Assembly (NCBI GenBank): GCA_037957365.1
Contig: JARHVA010000316.1
Coordinates: 2,170,001 to 2,234,000, forward strand
Length of the DNA stretch: 64,000 bases
Origin: Torreya grandis
Lineage: Eukaryota > Streptophyta > Pinopsida > Cupressales > Taxaceae
Direction of reading: 5' to 3'
Of this stretch, positions 11,720 to 24,126 are shown in pieces (position 1 is the first letter of the stretch; each line of letters begins with the position of its first letter). The position numbers and the translations under genes are program-made. Below the pieces are notes generated by a model. The model was not told the origin of the DNA, did not search any database, and saw only the letters and a program-made list of their open reading frames with translations.

Positions 11720-12923
11720 TTTAGACACCTAAAACTAGCCACCGATAACCTCCAACCAGGGTTTTGGCCAATTTTCACCCAAAATTCACAATTTAGCTTT
11801 AAAACACTAAAACACGCTAAATGATTTGAAACTAACATATTCAAGTTATAATTTTGGATAGGGTATCACTAATGGGGTAATGCAATTTATGGGCTAGCTA
11901 ACTTTGATAAGATCATTTCGAGTCAAAATGCCAATTTTGCACCTAGGTGTTCTTGATTGCTCTTTCCTATCAAATCTTATGCACAAGACATATGCCTTTA
12001 TTATTTATTTTTGGTAACATCCTAAATGGGAATATAGATTCAACACATCTGACATTGCCTTTCAATTCCAATCCAGTCAAATTTTAGACCAATAACAAGG
12101 CATTTTGATCAATTTGAGTAATTTATGCATAAAGTGCTTAAACATGCTTAAGAGCTAATTAACCCAAATCAAGGAATAATTAATAATTCCATGGAAACTT
12201 TTTAAAACTTATTTTTGTAAATGAATATTTAATATTTTCATCATTAGATGACCTCATTTCTTGGGAAGACATCCCTAGGCCATAAATGCCACAAATATTA
12301 GGATTCATGCCCTCCATGCCTCATCAATGCCTTCCATGATGCCTTCCATGCCTCTTAATTGCCACTTATTCCAATGTCATGATGAGGATAATTATAAAAT
12401 TAATTCCAAGAATTGAATTAATCCTCAACCACACATCTCAATCTCAAGATGGACGGTTCAGATTGATTCTAGATATTTACAAAAATCTATAAATAGAAGG
12501 CCTTACCACATCATTTCTAAGACTTGAGAATGCAAAGTTATAATGAACAAATACCTTTAAGAAGCCATTAAAATTAGTGTTACTATTTGAAATTGATTCC
12601 AAGCTAAGCCAAGCCAAGCCATAAGCCAAAGGTGCCAAGGAAAGATGGAGGTAGCAAAGCTTCCATTACCAAGGACTTCACGAGCACAAAATCAAGAAAG
12701 CCACTACTACAAAGTCATTTAGAGCATCCAAGGAAGGTGAAGGAATTATTTTGTTTTATTACTTAATTTTTAGTTGTGTTTTTCATTTTTTTTGTTAACT
12801 AAGCTTTCCCTAGTGTCTAGGCCTAGAAATGTTATGATATTAGTGTGTTTATTTTATTTTGTTTTCATTTTGGAACTAGCATCATACTAACCAACCTCTC
12901 TTGAGTTAAATTCCTAGTTCACA
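11720..12923 (+). repeat. Element B 5' LTR
   Basis: It begins TTTAGACACCTAAAAC (the other copy begins TATAGACACC, so the ancestor was presumably TGTAGACACC) and ends TAGTTCACA. A TATA box TCTATAAATAG lies at 12486-12496 and is conserved in the 3' LTR near 31002. Around 12308-12360 there is a small tandem patch of ATGCCTTCCATG-like units. GCCAAGCC short repeats occur near 12605. Confidence 0.85.
12486..12496 (+). promoter_or_regulatory. Candidate TATA box in element B LTR
   Basis: TCTATAAATAG lies about 430 bp from the LTR end, and its counterpart near 31002 in the 3' LTR is nearly identical. It is the only strong TATA-like site in the LTR, consistent with the start of the R region just downstream. 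Confidence 0.55.
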
Positions 12924-12943
12924 TTATGGCATGCCCAGTAGGA
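12924..12943 (+). promoter_or_regulatory. Candidate primer-binding site of element B
   Basis: Immediately after the 5' LTR the sequence reads TTATGGCATGCCCAGTAGGA. A PBS beginning TGG a few bases inside the LTR is the expected arrangement. I cannot assign the tRNA without a search. Confidence 0.5.
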
Positions 12944-15296
12944 CTAGATGCATCTCACACCTAAATAAGATCATTTTAAAACTTTAAAATATTCATTTGG
13001 ACCCTTAAAACTCTTGCAAATTGAGTTTCTAAATTTATTTTGACATGATTTTTACACAGTATCCGGCATCGGCAAGTAAGACCAACATCAGTTGCATATC
13101 TTAACTGATGTTAGTTATTAAAACTGACATTAGTTGTATACCTATCGTTAGTCACATTGGTATAACTGATTTCAGTTGGATAACTAACATCAATTATAAA
13201 ATGTAACCATCATCGGTTATATAAACTGATGTTGATCACTGTGTTTTTCTTAAAACACAAACTCGAGAACTCTTTTCCTAAATTTCATTATTTCAAACTA
13301 AAAATAACTTCAAAGCTAAAGGACATGCTAACATTTTTTCTATAGGACCAATCATGACATTTGCTAAAAATATGTTTTAGATCACCTTTTGCATGCTTAA
13401 AAATCAATTGGGAACCTTGTTTTGGTGTTTAACAAAATAATTTAGATGTTTATGGTGAATGTTTTCAAAGTTATAACTAAGACCAAGGGGTCAAATGAAC
13501 ACCACCTCACTTTCCCTTTGGGCTTAAAAATGAACTCACCTTTTCAAAGGTTTTTGTATTTACTTAGTTGTTTAGATTAATTTTTTGTTTGGAAAAAAAA
13601 GGGATGTTGCGTGTATGCTCTTCCATTTGTCCCCTTTAGGGAACCCTTAGAATCAAAAGTGCCATTCCTATTGCAAGTATCCTAGTCCAAGGATTAGTAA
13701 AAAATTCATCTAAAACACTCCCCAAAAACTCATCAAAGTTTGGATGACCTTGAAAATGATCCTAAAGTCTTTCTACTTTCATGCTTTCTTTGTTTTTATG
13801 AAAACTTGGCTTGTGAAGGGGACGCCATTACCTCCCACGAGTTCTTTAGGGAAGCTTTGACTTGGGGTTTCATCTCCTGGCATTGACTTCACTTACTCCT
13901 TCTGAGTTGCATACAGGACGTATCTACATTTAGACATCGCACGACACTAAGCGAACATCAAGATGTAGTGGTTGTAAAAAGGATTAGGCCTTTTTACAAC
14001 TAGCTAATGCCGTAATCACCCAATTTATTTTCTTGTCTTTTGAATCATTTTATGTGAAATTTATTGTGTAATTTATTCCTCTAGAATGATAAACAAACCA
14101 ATTAGTTTTAGTCAACCCCATTTTTCCATACCCTTGTTAGGATTTGGACGATTATACATAGTGTATTTTGGCCATTTTTGCTTGGTATGTTTTAAGTCTA
14201 AAACTTATTTGTTTTTTCATAAATCCATGTCAAAACCAATTTTTATATACATCTCTCTTTTGTCTAAAGAGGTGTTACGCTAGCCATTTTACACCACACT
14301 TGTGCCTTGAAATTTTTGCTAAACTTGTTTATGTGTGTGTCATTTGAGTTTCAAAGGGTATTGTTATGCTACCCAAATTGTGTCAAAACATTTTGAGCCT
14401 TTTAAACTCTTTGGAAGCATAACATAGATCACATCATTTGAGCATGCTTACGTCATTAAGCTGCTCAATTTATTTTAAGACTTGTTTTACCTTGTATCAA
14501 AAACTGTTTGTTTCAAACCACATCATGTATACCATTTGGACCATTGTCTTGTGTTGTCATGCTATCCAATCTTGTCTAGCTTGTTTGGTCAAATCCTAAT
14601 TTTAAAATGTTGAGTTTTCAATTAACCTTGTCAAGTTTGAATTCAAACATTGATTGATTTCTATTTAGGCCTTAATTCGTGGGGCTGATACATAGATCTT
14701 TCTCTTTTGGGTTGCATAACTTCAGTTAATCGATTACCCAAATTTGAAAACCATTCATGATTTGTTTGTTTAATGCCTATCATCATCATTTTTTATGACT
14801 TTATTTGGGAGAAACAAAGATTTTTTCAAAGAGCCTTTTGTCTTATGCCTTACGCCAACTAATTATGTTTATGTTTGATTCTGTGTGCTTGGTTTATGTC
14901 AAAGTTGTTTCCAAACTTCTTAGATTAAATCAAATCACATCATGCTTGTTTATTTGAGCCTAGATTTTGACTCTGCATTTGGACAAAATACCTAGTAACT
15001 CAACTTTTCCCTTTCCTAGTTTAGACCTTGCTTGAAACACTTTGACCTAGACCTTTGACATGCCATTTTTTTTAGGTGCTTGACCTTTTGTGTGTATGAC
15101 ATTAGACGTTAGGTTGTTTTATACCAAGTCTTAGCAAAAACCATTTTGGAGATACAGCTCCACTTTTAGACCACATTAGAGATACAAATCCACTCATTTG
15201 ACAAAGTTAGACCAAGCTTGAACCATTTGTCTTTTGGACATAGTTTTTAAGAGTTTGTGGAACTCTAAGCCTTTTTATTTCAGAGCTTTCATCATT
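12944..15296 (+). other. Element B internal, non-coding part
   Basis: Long untranslated-looking leader of element B. No protein domain was seen on either strand. It holds an array of dyad-symmetric motifs at 13082-13237, otherwise AT-rich single-copy-looking sequence with scattered short ORFs that I do not support. Confidence 0.5.
13082..13237. repeat. Array of seven dyad-symmetric motifs related to ACATCAGTT
   Basis: Related near-palindromes occur at 13082 (CCAACATCAGTTG), 13103 (AACTGATGTTAGTT), 13121, 13162, 13181 (AACTAACATCAATT), 13205 (ACCATCATCGGTT) and 13223. They look like a CpG-containing palindrome of the type CCGATGTCGG eroded by C-to-T changes. They are irregularly spaced at 17-40 bp. 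Confidence 0.6.
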
Positions 15297-17208
15297 TACG
15301 TGGATATGTCTAGTTACACTTATAGTGGAGTCACTTAAAATCCAACTTATGATAGATTGGCCACACAAAATGACTTTTATGGCTTTAGTCAAGACCCCAA
15401 TGATGTTAATATGGTTTGTGAGATAGATTTATTTCTACCTCATATTAATCATTCATGGGAACAAAGTCACAAAATAACTTACGATCTAACTTGAGAACTT
15501 GATTAGTATGAAGAGGCTTGTGAAGAAGACTTTGAAGACCCAACTATAGATAATATTGTTTGGGATATGAATCCATACTCTCTTTATAATAATCAGTACA
15601 TGGAACATAGTCAAGAACTAGCTTATGAGCCAATTCATGATTTGGATGATATGGTTTATGAGGAAGACTTGGATGCTTTTACTTGTACAAGCAATCAAAT
15701 TTCATAATGTCCTTTTTTTATCCAATCATCAGCTACCCCTAACCCTCTTATGGATTATACGAGCTATCAAACTCCATAATATCTAAGGAATACTATTACC
15801 ATTCTTAGACCTAGTCCTTTGGCTTGTGTGAGTAACCAAGCTACAAAACACCCCTTCATCATTCCAAGACCTAATCCTTTGGCTTGTTTGAGAAATCATG
15901 CTCCACATTTCCCTATCATTACCATATCAATAATTTATCCTTTAGCTCATGCGAGCAATCATACTCCCCAAGGCCCTATCATTATCCAACCATGAGTCAT
16001 TCCTCATCTAGTGTCAATCCCATCCAAACCTCAACCAATCTAATCATTCAAAAACCAAGCTATGTTCAAAACTAGCATTTTCCAGCTCATTGGAAACTAA
16101 GGCCAAGAGAACCAACCAATCCAAGATGTTATTTTTAATCAACCATTTGTGATAAGTCAACCTATGATAAATTGCCTATTGATCCTATACCAATTATTGA
16201 AGAGTCTCACTCTGATGAGCCAGTCTTTGTCAAGTCACTTCTTAATGACTATAACCACCTTTGGGAAAATCATTACCTTGACCATGTGCCTATTTTTTAA
16301 GAGCCTCCTATTGACAAGCCAGTCTTTGAGGAGTTATCTCTTGACCTATTTCCCATCCTAGAGGAGTCTCACTTTGATAAATAAGTCTTTATAGATCCCA
16401 TTATGCCATAATAGGTCATTATTTGTCCAAAACTATAGATTCAAAAAGATATCATTGTAACAAAGTACCTATTAGATGAAGAATCAGAGTCAGGTTCTAT
16501 TTTTGACCCAACATCGGATCTAACATCAAAATTAGAATCAACATCAGTCTCAACATCGAATTCAGAGTCCCTTGAGTTAGAATCAGATTCAGAAGAAGAA
16601 TATGTTCATGGTTGTTACAACATTGGTTTTGCATGCCTTGTAGATAAATTTGAATATATTTATGATCCTTCTACAATTTTAGAGGATGAGTAATTTAACT
16701 TCGACACAATTTATCCTAGTATCTCTACGAGGATTGTGCATCCTCTTCCCATTCCATTAACATTCCACATGCCATTACCATCAACCAAAATATCCATATC
16801 ATTGGTATTCCATTTCCCACAAGTGTCATTTGGGATTGACAGAATCACAATTTGTTAAACTACATCCATGGTGACATAGTAGTTGAAGAAGAGCAAGGAG
16901 GCCAAGACCACATTCATATAATAGAACAATCTCCTAGTGAAACCTTTTTAGGGGTGCTAGGGGACAATCAAAGTCAAAACTTAGTATCTTCTAGTGAAAC
17001 ATTTTCAAAATTGTTAGAAGAAAATCAAAGTCAAAAATCAACATCCCTTAGTGAAACCTTATCGAAAGTGCTATGGGACAATCAAGATAACTTCATTGGT
17101 GAAAACCTCTTTGAGGCACCAATAACTGAGCACAAAATTTCTTTACTGCTTGATGAAGACAAAATCAAAGATCAAAGTAAAATAGTTTCCAGTCTACAGT
17201 GTAATTAG
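15297..17208 (+). pseudogene. Broken acidic, repeat-rich ORF of element B, not gag or pol
   Basis: A protein-like track continues on the plus strand through about six stops and two frame changes (frame 3 to about 16080, frame 2 for 16090-16690, frame 1 for 16852-17208). It is acidic and modular. Repeat 1 reads RPxPLACxxNxA (15810-15960, about 60-bp period). Repeat 2 reads EESHSDEPVFV / EPPIDKPVFEE (16182-16400). A Ser/Glu-rich tract SNSESLELESDSEEE (16560-16600) follows, then repeat 3, SETFSKLLEENQSQK (16935-17105, exact 57-bp period, three copies). The last segment (118 codons) is still open. I recognise no retroviral domain or host family. It may be the element's own unclassified product. 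Confidence 0.5.
16935..17105 (+). repeat. Three tandem 57-bp units encoding 19-aa repeats
   Basis: TAGTGAAAC starts units at 16935, 16992 and 17049, an exact 57-bp period. Each encodes SETF-S/L-K/G-L/V-L followed by N-Q-S-Q or N-Q-D-N. The period is a multiple of three, so the repeats have grown in frame. Confidence 0.8.
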
Positions 17209-19584
17209 ATGGTAATTACTCTCAAGGTTAAATAACAAAAAAATCTGGTGGTCATATCGAGAGAACAAGTCTTTGGCCTTGACACAACCAAAATTATGTC
17301 AAATCTGGCATCAACAATATTACATGTGATTAAAAGGCCCGATCTTCATTTGTTTACCTACCATTCCACATTCCATTATCATTTTCCATTCCATTTCACA
17401 ATCAAACCTACCATCCATTATTTATCATTGTTTACCATCCATGGCCACACTTTCCTTTATAGAGGCTATAAAGATACTCTGTCTTGATGTTTGAAGGAAT
17501 CAAAATCAATGACCAATGAAGATCATAAAAACATGAGGTGTGGGATAGAGATTAACATGATCAAGTATTTTGTTTACATTATTTGTTGATTAGTATGTGC
17601 ATCTCCCCATCAACAAGAACAACAAAATCAAAAACCACACCCATGCCAAAAGCATGTACCATACCGTTTCACATTGCCATGCCATTGCCATTATTACATA
17701 TGCTTATTTACAATTATAATAGATCCTGCCATTCACCCCATCACTTGGGAGAAACCCTCTTACCATTTTATCTAATTTATTAAACCATCCCTATCCTTAG
17801 CAAGACCATGCCATCTAACCATTCCATTCATATCTAGACCAAAGCATGTTTTTTTTGTTATCCTACCCAATCCTATTTTGATCTTAGTTTATTTGGTTCT
17901 TCCCACACCTTTTGTGGGGGGATTCCAATCAAGTTTCAATAATAAATCTAATCCATGTTTAAATTATAGTCTTTGAAAGTAGTATGATATTTTATTGGCA
18001 AGATATCTTTCATCCTATTAAGTTGGTTTATGTGAGCCTTATTATAACTACCTATGGCCAAATTAGTGTCTCACTAGTATTGCTACTAATTATAATTGCC
18101 TATGGGAAAATTAGTATCATTCACCTATTCCATCATATCCTAGTTATGACCACATATGGGAAAACTAGGGGCAACACTTGTTTATCATGCATTACCGCAT
18201 CACCTTGCCATTACTATTTTCATTTGATTGGCCATTTGCTATATTTGAGAACTTGTTAGGACCTAGTTGGTTTTTCCCTGCCTTTTGTGTGGATGGAATT
18301 ACTATGACTTGAGATCATTTTAGGATTATATGGGTCATACTCAATTCATGTTGAGGTTACCTCAGTCCCCCTATCCATACGCTCTCACCATTTTGTGAGA
18401 AACGTAAGCCAAATGCTCTCGTTATTTTATGAACATGTATCTTGTCATTCTCTAACGAGTTAAGATACCTCAAAATTCCAAAAACATTCAAATATAACAA
18501 AAATCCAAAAACATTTATCCTGTCTAAGCTTAGTCAATTATCCGTGATTCACCTTACTGAGGCATTGTCATTGTTAGGAGGCTTTATTTGCTTTTGTTTT
18601 CAGGCTTTTTATTTATTTGTTTATTTCAAGTCATTTGTTTATTTATTTATTTGTTTGTTTATTTGTTCACTTGCATGTTTTTTTGCTTTCATCATTATTG
18701 CCTTGACTTAGTCTATATGTGTTCATTGGATGATTCCTTGTGCACATTATTCTTGACTTTATCCATATTCATCCATTAACATTGTCATCATGGTTTTTAT
18801 CATTAGTGTATTATTTTTGAGTGTTTATTGGATAGGGAGTCAGTCTTTATGCATATTTTGGGATAGTCTTCATGGTGTTCTATCATAAAGCCTACCATCA
18901 CATGCTAAAACAAACATTAGCTTCACGAAGGTATATAATCAATGGAGATGCAGAAGTTTTTCCTTGGCACTTTGGCAAATCCTTCCACTCACCTTGATCA
19001 ATATAACTCATATGACCATTATAGTTATATCATTGCTAATTAGGACGAGCATCTCCTCATCGGTAGGTATAACTGAATCATTTCTAATGATCAATCTTAT
19101 TCCTCTATCCATCTCTTTCATCATTTTGTGCCCACTCATCTTTAATCTATATTCTAGGTTATATCCTTGAGTTATGCTTGCTAATCAACCTTAACTAGGG
19201 CACAATCATCTTTAGCCAATCTAGGTCCTCTTAATGATTATAATGCCTATGGGAAAATCATTATTTTGACTTTATTTATGAATATAACTACCTTTGAGAA
19301 AATCAGTATCTTTTTTACATCAATCCATGCAAGCATTTTATTATTTAGATTAATCTCAACCACAAGTTAATTCCACATTTCTTCTTGTTTCTTTTCAAGG
19401 GATTATCCATCAACAAATGTGATGGTCACTTTCTCAAGGAGACATCATCATAGGCTTCCCAAAAACTATTTGGAGCTTTGTTCTTTAACCATCATCTTCT
19501 TGTTGGCATATAGGCCATTTCTTATTATTCAAGAAGACGTTGCTTTCCCTATAGTTTGCAACATATTCCCAAATAGGGGTAAAC
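17209..19584 (+). other. Element B internal, 3' non-coding part with recurring short motif and polypurine tract
   Basis: No protein domain is visible. A CCTATGGGAAAAT-like motif recurs near 18041, 18090, 18148, 19236 and 19286. It also occurs at 16248, inside the ORF, where it reads DYNHLWENHY. TTTA/TTTG simple repeats occupy 18600-18670. The candidate polypurine tract is AAATAGGGGTAAAC (19571-19584), directly before the 3' LTR. Confidence 0.5.
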
Positions 19585-19916
19585 TATAGACACCTAAAAT
19601 TGGCCACCGATAACCTCCATCTAGGGTGTTGGCCAATTTTCACATGAAATACATAATTTGGCCTAAAAACACTAAAACATGCTAAATGATGTGAAACTGA
19701 TATATTCAAGTGCCAATTTTGGCTAGGGTATCACTAAATGGGGTAACACAATTTATGGGTCAACTAACTTTGATCAGATCATTCTGAGTTAAAATGCCAA
19801 TTTTGCATCTAGGTGCTCTAGATTGCTCTTTCTTATCAAATCTTCTGCACAAGACACATGCCTTTGTTATTTATTTTTGATAATATCCTAAATGATGATA
19901 CAGATCCAACGCATCT
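19585..19916 (+). repeat. Element B 3' LTR, piece 1
   Basis: Begins TATAGACACCTAAAATTG and follows the first 330 bp of the 5' LTR closely, ending in the CATCT that was duplicated when element D inserted. Confidence 0.85.
19912..19916. repeat. Target-site duplication of element D (left)
   Basis: CATCT at 19912-19916 is repeated exactly at 30562-30566. Removing D and one copy restores the sequence of B's other LTR at about 12044-12052. Confidence 0.85.
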
Positions 19917-20059
19917 TTTTAGGTGAATATTTTGTCACCAACTGACTGACGGCAAAATGGTTACATCAACCACAATATAAGGAGATTTATGCAGCAAAAT
20001 GGGTGTGGTGACCACAACTAGAATGAGATAAATCTCTCCTCTCAGCAAGGGGAGGTTCC

Positions 20060-20111
<52 letters not shown>

Positions 20112-22021
20112 CTAAAAATACACATAGGCGTGAAATCATACCATCCATCTCTCTTTTTTCATAGATGATGTTCACAAAACAAAGGAGAATTCCTAGATAA
20201 TTATTGGAGGCATTTCTCTTCTTTCAAAAATGATGTTCAAAAAATCAGAGGAAGACTTCCTAGGTAGTAACTATAACCACAAGAAATCCACAAAAACATA
20301 AAGTCTTTTGTTTCTTCTCTCACTGATTAGGATGAAGAACAACATAGGATTAAGCGCAGCCCAAAGTCTCCACCTAAAACTACAACAAAGTAAAGGATTA
20401 CGAAGGATAAAGAGAGCTCAAAGTCTCTCTACTATCCTTTACACAAAACATAGATTGAAGACACTTATGGTAGCACAAAGTCTCCCACAGTCAGCTTCAA
20501 GACATCTTCCAACTTATTTCCACTTGTTTTTCTTGTTTGATTAATATGGACAAGACCGTATTTGGGAAACAGACATAAGAACAATTTCTTAGATGACACA
20601 AGCTTATTCCAACACAAAGTCTAAAAGGTTGCTTGCTTTCTCATTCATTTAAAAAAATATGATTAACAGTCTGAGCTCAAAGTCTCAGGAATGCCTTTCA
20701 ATTTGGGCAGAGCTTCGCTTCTGATAACAGAGAGATCTCCCTTATACAAAATGAGAGATTATAATATATAGCATCACAAGAAAGACTTGGGTGCTTGTTT
20801 TCATGAAAATGGTCCATAATGAATTAAATGCATTGAATATCTATGAATGGGCCATACTAGAATAGGTCATCGGCCTTGACTTTGGAATTTTAAATCATCT
20901 CAAATGTCTCCTCCTAAGCATGGGGTGTATGGTCTTCTTTATGATGCTTACACGGCTGTCTATTTGCCTTTACTTAATGCAAAAAAATAGGTCATGATTT
21001 TGAATGTTTATGTTCTTAGATGTCCACCTGGTGGACTATTCCACCTACTGGAAATAAATCTCCTATAGATATTTTTGAATTTTTCATAGTTGTTCTCTCT
21101 TTCCTTGCCACGTTTTGTCTCTTCCTGGCGATCTGAGCTCTTAGGGATATCTTCTCACTTTATGATGGCTCCTTCAGCTCCTTTCTAGGCTGGTCACTAA
21201 GCTTGTTCTTAGGTCTTTTGAAAACCAATGGCTATTCTATCACCCTAAATTTGACATCCATAGGGACGTCACCAATCACTTGAACCTCTTTGAACTTTGA
21301 ATCTTGAACTCTTTTGGTTCAAAGGTTAAATGGTTCGACGATTGAATGTTTTGTAAAGGGTCGCGTTCACTCTCTTTTTCTTCTTTAGTTGAACCATTTC
21401 TTTGAACTTATTTCTAGAATCTTCCACTTTCTTCATTCACTCAAAGCTTCCTTTCAAACTTTGAAATCTTTGAACCCTTTGAACCTTTGAACTATTTTTG
21501 TTCAAGGTTCAACGGTTCAATGGTTCATTCTAATTGTTTAAATCCTTTGATTCTCTAAGTCTGTCGAACTCATTTAACTCATTGAACCTTTGAACCTTTG
21601 AGCTATTTCAGTTCAAGGTTCAATGATTTAATGGTTCAATCTTAACTCTTTGAATCCTTCTTTTATTTTCTAAGTCCGCTGAAGTCATTGAACCTTTGAA
21701 CCTTGCAAAGGTGGGGTTCAATGGTTCAACAGTTCAAAGTGGTTCATTCTAATTGTTTGAAGCCTGCCGTTAAGTCTTTTGATTGAACCTTGGCATTGAA
21801 CCATCCTCAAAACACTAAGGAAAAGCCTTAAGTATTTTGAAATTTCTTTGAAAAAAGCCCGCCTGTTGAATCTGCAACTTCCTTAGCTAAAAAGGCTTGA
21901 TTATTTGAAAAACTTGACTGCTTTGAACATTTTGAAAGAAAGAAAAAGACCATTTTAGCTTGCAAGACCAAAATGATCAGCATGTTGTCCACAAAACAAG
22001 TGATGAATTTTGAGAACAACA
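19917..22021 (-). repeat. Element D 3' LTR (left copy)
   Basis: It starts TTTTAGGTGAATATTTTG (ancestrally TGTTGGGTGAA) and ends GAGAACAACA. In it are an expanded AT dinucleotide run (20065-20109), six CAAAGTCT motifs between 20300 and 20670, a TATA-like site near 20764 on the minus strand and a dense TTGAACC/GGTTCAA array at 21240-21800. Confidence 0.85.
20065..20109. repeat. (AT)n microsatellite in D's left LTR
   Basis: Uninterrupted AT dinucleotides, about 22 copies. The matching place in D's other LTR (28631-28642) has only six or so, so the run expanded after insertion. Confidence 0.9.
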
Positions 22022-22259
22022 GTTGGCTCCAATTGGGAAACTTTCATCGATTGAAATTTTGAAATAATTGAAGGGAGTAGAATCTAGAATCTCAGTACCT
22101 TCATCTATGCCATTGGGTTATGAAGTCATGCTACCCCAAAAGAAAGGTGCCAAAAAATAAATGGTGCCAAAAACACATGAAAAATACAAAACAAAGAAAA
22201 ACCATACATATATACAAATAAACTTATCTGATACGTCAAGGATTGAAGTGCTTCAGATG

Positions 22260-23580
22260 TTACCCACTATGAGGTAGAGTAAATGGCATTCCATCTTGAT
22301 ATCTCAGCAAAAAACTATTTTCACCATTTAAATGATGAATGGAAAATGGGCCTCTCCATAAGGAATCCAATTTTCCATGCATTGCTTTTGGTTCTCTCCT
22401 CTTGTCCCATAATAAGAGTTGATCTCCAATATGAAAATCAAGGATCTTTGCTTTCTGGTCGAATAGTCTCTTTACCAGACTTTGATGCACAACAATTCGG
22501 TCCAGTGCCATATTTCATTTCTCATTTAGTTCAATCAAGCACATGATCCTTTTGTTGATGGAGCTTTCAAATTTTGAATCTTCTACTGCCTTTGCTAATT
22601 TTAATGCTAATAATTCTAGGGTGATTATTATTATCTCCATTTAGACCATATAGAAGTTCGAATGGAGACGTCAAGAAATAATTTATGCCAAGTTCTCTTA
22701 TTGTCATCTACCAACTTCTTAATAATGGTCACCAGGTTCTTGTTGCTTGGTTTTGCTTGACTATTTTCATGCAGATAATAGTTAGAATAGTGGGAGAAGA
22801 TAATCTCATAATATTAACAGAACTGGGTAATCTCATGAGAAGAAAAATAGGCTGAATTGTCTGTTATAATCTTGGTTGGGACCCCAAACCTAGAAATGAT
22901 ATTTTTCTTGAAGAAATTACACACTACTTTTGAAGTAGCATGCTTGACTGGAATGGCTTCCACCCACTTGGTAAAGTAGTCTATGGTTGTAAGGACATAA
23001 TCATGTCTAGCACTCGAGGACAGATTTACAGTGCCAATGATATCAATTCTTCATTGCTAAAATGTTCTATCACCACATGCTTGAGAGGTAATGCAGCCAA
23101 CTTGAGTTTGCCAATGAACTATTGACATAGCTCACACCTATGCACCCAAGTGTATGAATCTCGAAATAGAGTAGGCCAATAGTACCTGGCTCACAGAATC
23201 TTATGGGTAGTCACAGGTGCAAAAAAATGTCCTCCACAAGCTAAATTATGGAAAGACTCTAAAAGTTTGTTCTGCTACACTTTATCCATGCAGTGAAGGA
23301 ATACCTCATCAAGGTTCCTCTTATACAAACCGTTGTCCTATAGGACAAATTTGGCAGATTTCAACTTAACAGTCCTCTTTTATTTACAAGACAGGTGCGT
23401 AGGACACTCGCCATAGGTAAGGAAAAGAGCAATATTCAAATACCACTCATTCATAGTGGTGATAAAGAGAACTGTTGGCGTGTCTTCAAATTCTATTTCT
23501 TCATGCCCTATTTCTCCTAGTATGTTATCAACAATTGATTGGCAGAGGCCCCTTCCCCACACAAGCTTCATAGGTTTGAT
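22260..23580 (-). pseudogene. Element D integrase
   Basis: The C-terminal frame at 22260-22511 (83 codons) reads IGDQLLLWDKRREPK, then DSLWRGPFSIHHL, the integrase C-terminal region with its GPF-type motif. The core and the HHCC region upstream, to about 23580, match element E by eye but are broken by stops. It joins viral cDNA to host DNA in the autonomous ancestor. This copy is dead. Confidence 0.75.
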
Positions 23581-23595
23581 AACAAGATCAAACTC

Positions 23596-23990
23596 CTAGA
23601 TTTTGGCAATCCAATTACCCCTTTTGGTTCCAAACTCCTGCTGAGTTAGTATGGACTTGACTATTGTATCAGGGACCAGATCAATAGTGTGTGAGTTCAA
23701 GATGTAAAAATAGAAGTGTTTTACCACCTTTACCATAGCATAAGCATGCTTCTCCATGTTTGAATACTTCAGCTCATGATCTTTGAGAGGACAACTCATG
23801 AAAGATATGGGAGATTCCACACCTTTTTTGTTCTGTTGAACCAAAATGGTTGAAAGCGTGTGTTTAGAAGCATAGTTATACATCATGAAGTCTTTAGTGT
23901 AATCAAGATAAATCAAGATTAGGGCATGGTTGATAGCTTCTTTGATGTCTTAAAATGTTGATTTGCCTTCTTCAGTATAGCTTAAAGTGG
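23596..23990 (-). pseudogene. Element D RT-linked RNase H
   Basis: The open stretch 23596-23916 (106 codons) reads YASKHTLSTILVQQNKKG, then SFMSCPLKDHELKYSNMEK. This is the Ty3/gypsy RNase H pattern between RT and integrase. The canonical first Asp of the motif is Asn or Tyr here (MMYNYAS), as in related lineages whose RT-linked RNase H has decayed and which carry a second RNase H domain. It is in frame with the downstream segment at 23380-23571. Confidence 0.75.
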
Positions 23991-24126
23991 ATTTGCCCTT
24001 CATCATATTGAAAATGTGGTGAGTCTTTTCTGTGAATTCAAGAATGAAATTTCATAGAAAATTCACCTTTTCAAATAAAGAATGGACCTCATTCTTACTA
24101 GAAAGAAGAGTAAGATCTTAGAAGGA

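Noticed and set aside
18442..18779. Two overlapping hydrophobic ORFs resembling membrane proteins
   Set aside because: Their Phe/Leu/Ile/Cys-rich content comes from TTTA/TTTG simple repeats within element B; no homologous domain.
19987..20175. 62-aa minus-strand ORF with Ile-Tyr repeats
   Set aside because: It is a translation of the (AT)n microsatellite in D's LTR.
20964..21060. Possible host gene within D's LTR (CCACCTGGTGGACTATTCCACC)
   Set aside because: The segment is a short palindromic patch present in both LTR copies and in E; part of the LTR, not a gene.
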